Shown here: positions 63,690-64,000 of the stretch, one piece after another
How positions within the stretch are numbered: position 1 is the first letter of the stretch
How the letters are laid out: every line of letters starts with the position of its first letter
Assembly (NCBI GenBank): GCA_030323885.1
Contig: CM059193.1
Coordinates: forward strand, 53,906,749 to 53,970,748
DNA from: Branchipolynoe longqiensis
Taxonomy: Eukaryota; Annelida; Polychaeta; Phyllodocida; Polynoidae
Direction: 5' to 3'
DNA: 64,000 nt
The notes under the pieces: model-generated
Told to the model about the DNA's origin: nothing
What the model saw: the letters and a program-made list of their open reading frames with translations, nothing else
Databases searched by the model: none
Position numbers and translations under genes: made by a program

Positions 63690-64000
63690 TTAATAGAAAT
63701 GGAGACAGTTCGTCAGATGTGGTGGATCATAGCAACTGTCACCGCCTCCAAGATATATGTAATGCTTGACCAGTATGCATCCAGTCGGGACTTGAAACAG
63801 TTCACCGATTCCGCTGTTATGACACTCTCCGGCAGGTCATTCCACAGGTCAACCACCCTAAAGCCGAAAAGGTTGTGTCGCAGGTCCAGTCTGGAGTACC
63901 AACTTCCTCAGCTTCAGGGAGTGTTCCCTGGTCCTGGTGTTGGAGTCTCTGATAAGGGGGCTGCCTGTCTTGTAGATAGATACCATGGAGATATTTGAAT
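63690..64000 (-). pseudogene. LINE ORF2 C-terminal fragment (CR1/Rex1-like)
   Basis: On the minus strand the frames read YKTGSPLIRDSNTRTREHSL then LKLRKLVLQTG, and after a frameshift near 63862 VVDLWNDLPESVITAESV then NCFKSRLDAYW, the typical end of CR1-group ORF2. It runs off the window edge. Confidence 0.8.

Overview
This is a stretch of animal nuclear genome. The evidence is a spliced host gene with GT-AG introns, many tRNA-derived SINEs, satellites, TA- and TTA-flanked MITEs, LINE fragments, Ty3/Gypsy elements, and an unusual load of tyrosine-recombinase (YR) retrotransposons of the DIRS and Ngaro types. That mix suggests a marine invertebrate, possibly a mollusc or another lophotrochozoan. 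The species cannot be read from the sequence. There are no bacterial operons, rRNA genes or CRISPR arrays.

Host gene. The one convincing cellular gene is on the minus strand. It is an EndoU-family (XendoU/placental protein 11-like) secreted endoribonuclease in five coding exons: 62974-62914, 53840-53657, 48857-48658, 48303-48068 and 46544-46308. All four introns are GT-AG, the phases match at every junction, and the joined CDS is 918 bp (305 residues) with no internal stop. Intron 1 (9.1 kb) and intron 2 (4.8 kb) are packed with transposable elements.

Layout. 1-7925: DIRS-type element D1, whose reverse transcriptase (RT) is split by Ngaro-type element N1 (2236-6234), which has A1-ORF-B1-A2-B2 split direct repeats. 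8.0-9.8 kb: a SINE, a 205-bp satellite and a pogo/Tigger-like MITE. 9800-16142 (minus): Ngaro-type N2, with a double SINE inserted in its RNase H. 16.4-19.5 kb: Harbinger-like MITE, SINEs and degenerate repeats. 19537-24318 (minus): Ty3/Gypsy element G1, inserted in a MITE. 24.7-26.5 kb: about 30 copies of a 59-bp satellite that looks like amplified SINE sequence. 26.6-30.4 kb: mostly non-coding, with a 0.8-kb CA-rich satellite and SINEs. 30.8-40.0 kb: Ngaro-like N3, whose recombinase ORF is split by Ty3/Gypsy element G2 (35138-39823). 40.4-44.7 kb: Ngaro-like N4, cut by a LINE fragment and a SINE. 44.76-46.23 kb: a 1.47-kb MITE-like unit ending 79 bp past the EndoU stop. 46.6-47.8 kb: a TTGATTTG-rich repeat with a higher-order duplication. 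49.05-49.75 kb: the 205-bp satellite again, inverted. 50277-53144: a foldback unit and an internally deleted DIRS element, D2. 54.8-58.4 kb: a retroviral/baculovirus-F-type envelope-like relic, cut by a MITE, a small Ty3/Gypsy element (G3) and a SINE composite. 58.4-64 kb: minisatellites, a proline-rich ORF, more SINEs, a MITE, EndoU exon 1 and a LINE tail.

The elements form a readable nesting order, because several junctions keep exact target-site duplications or reading frame. Many frameshifts in the YR elements fall in G or C homopolymers, and 36556-36787 is almost pure T and G runs inside a coding region, so part of the apparent decay may be sequencing or assembly error.
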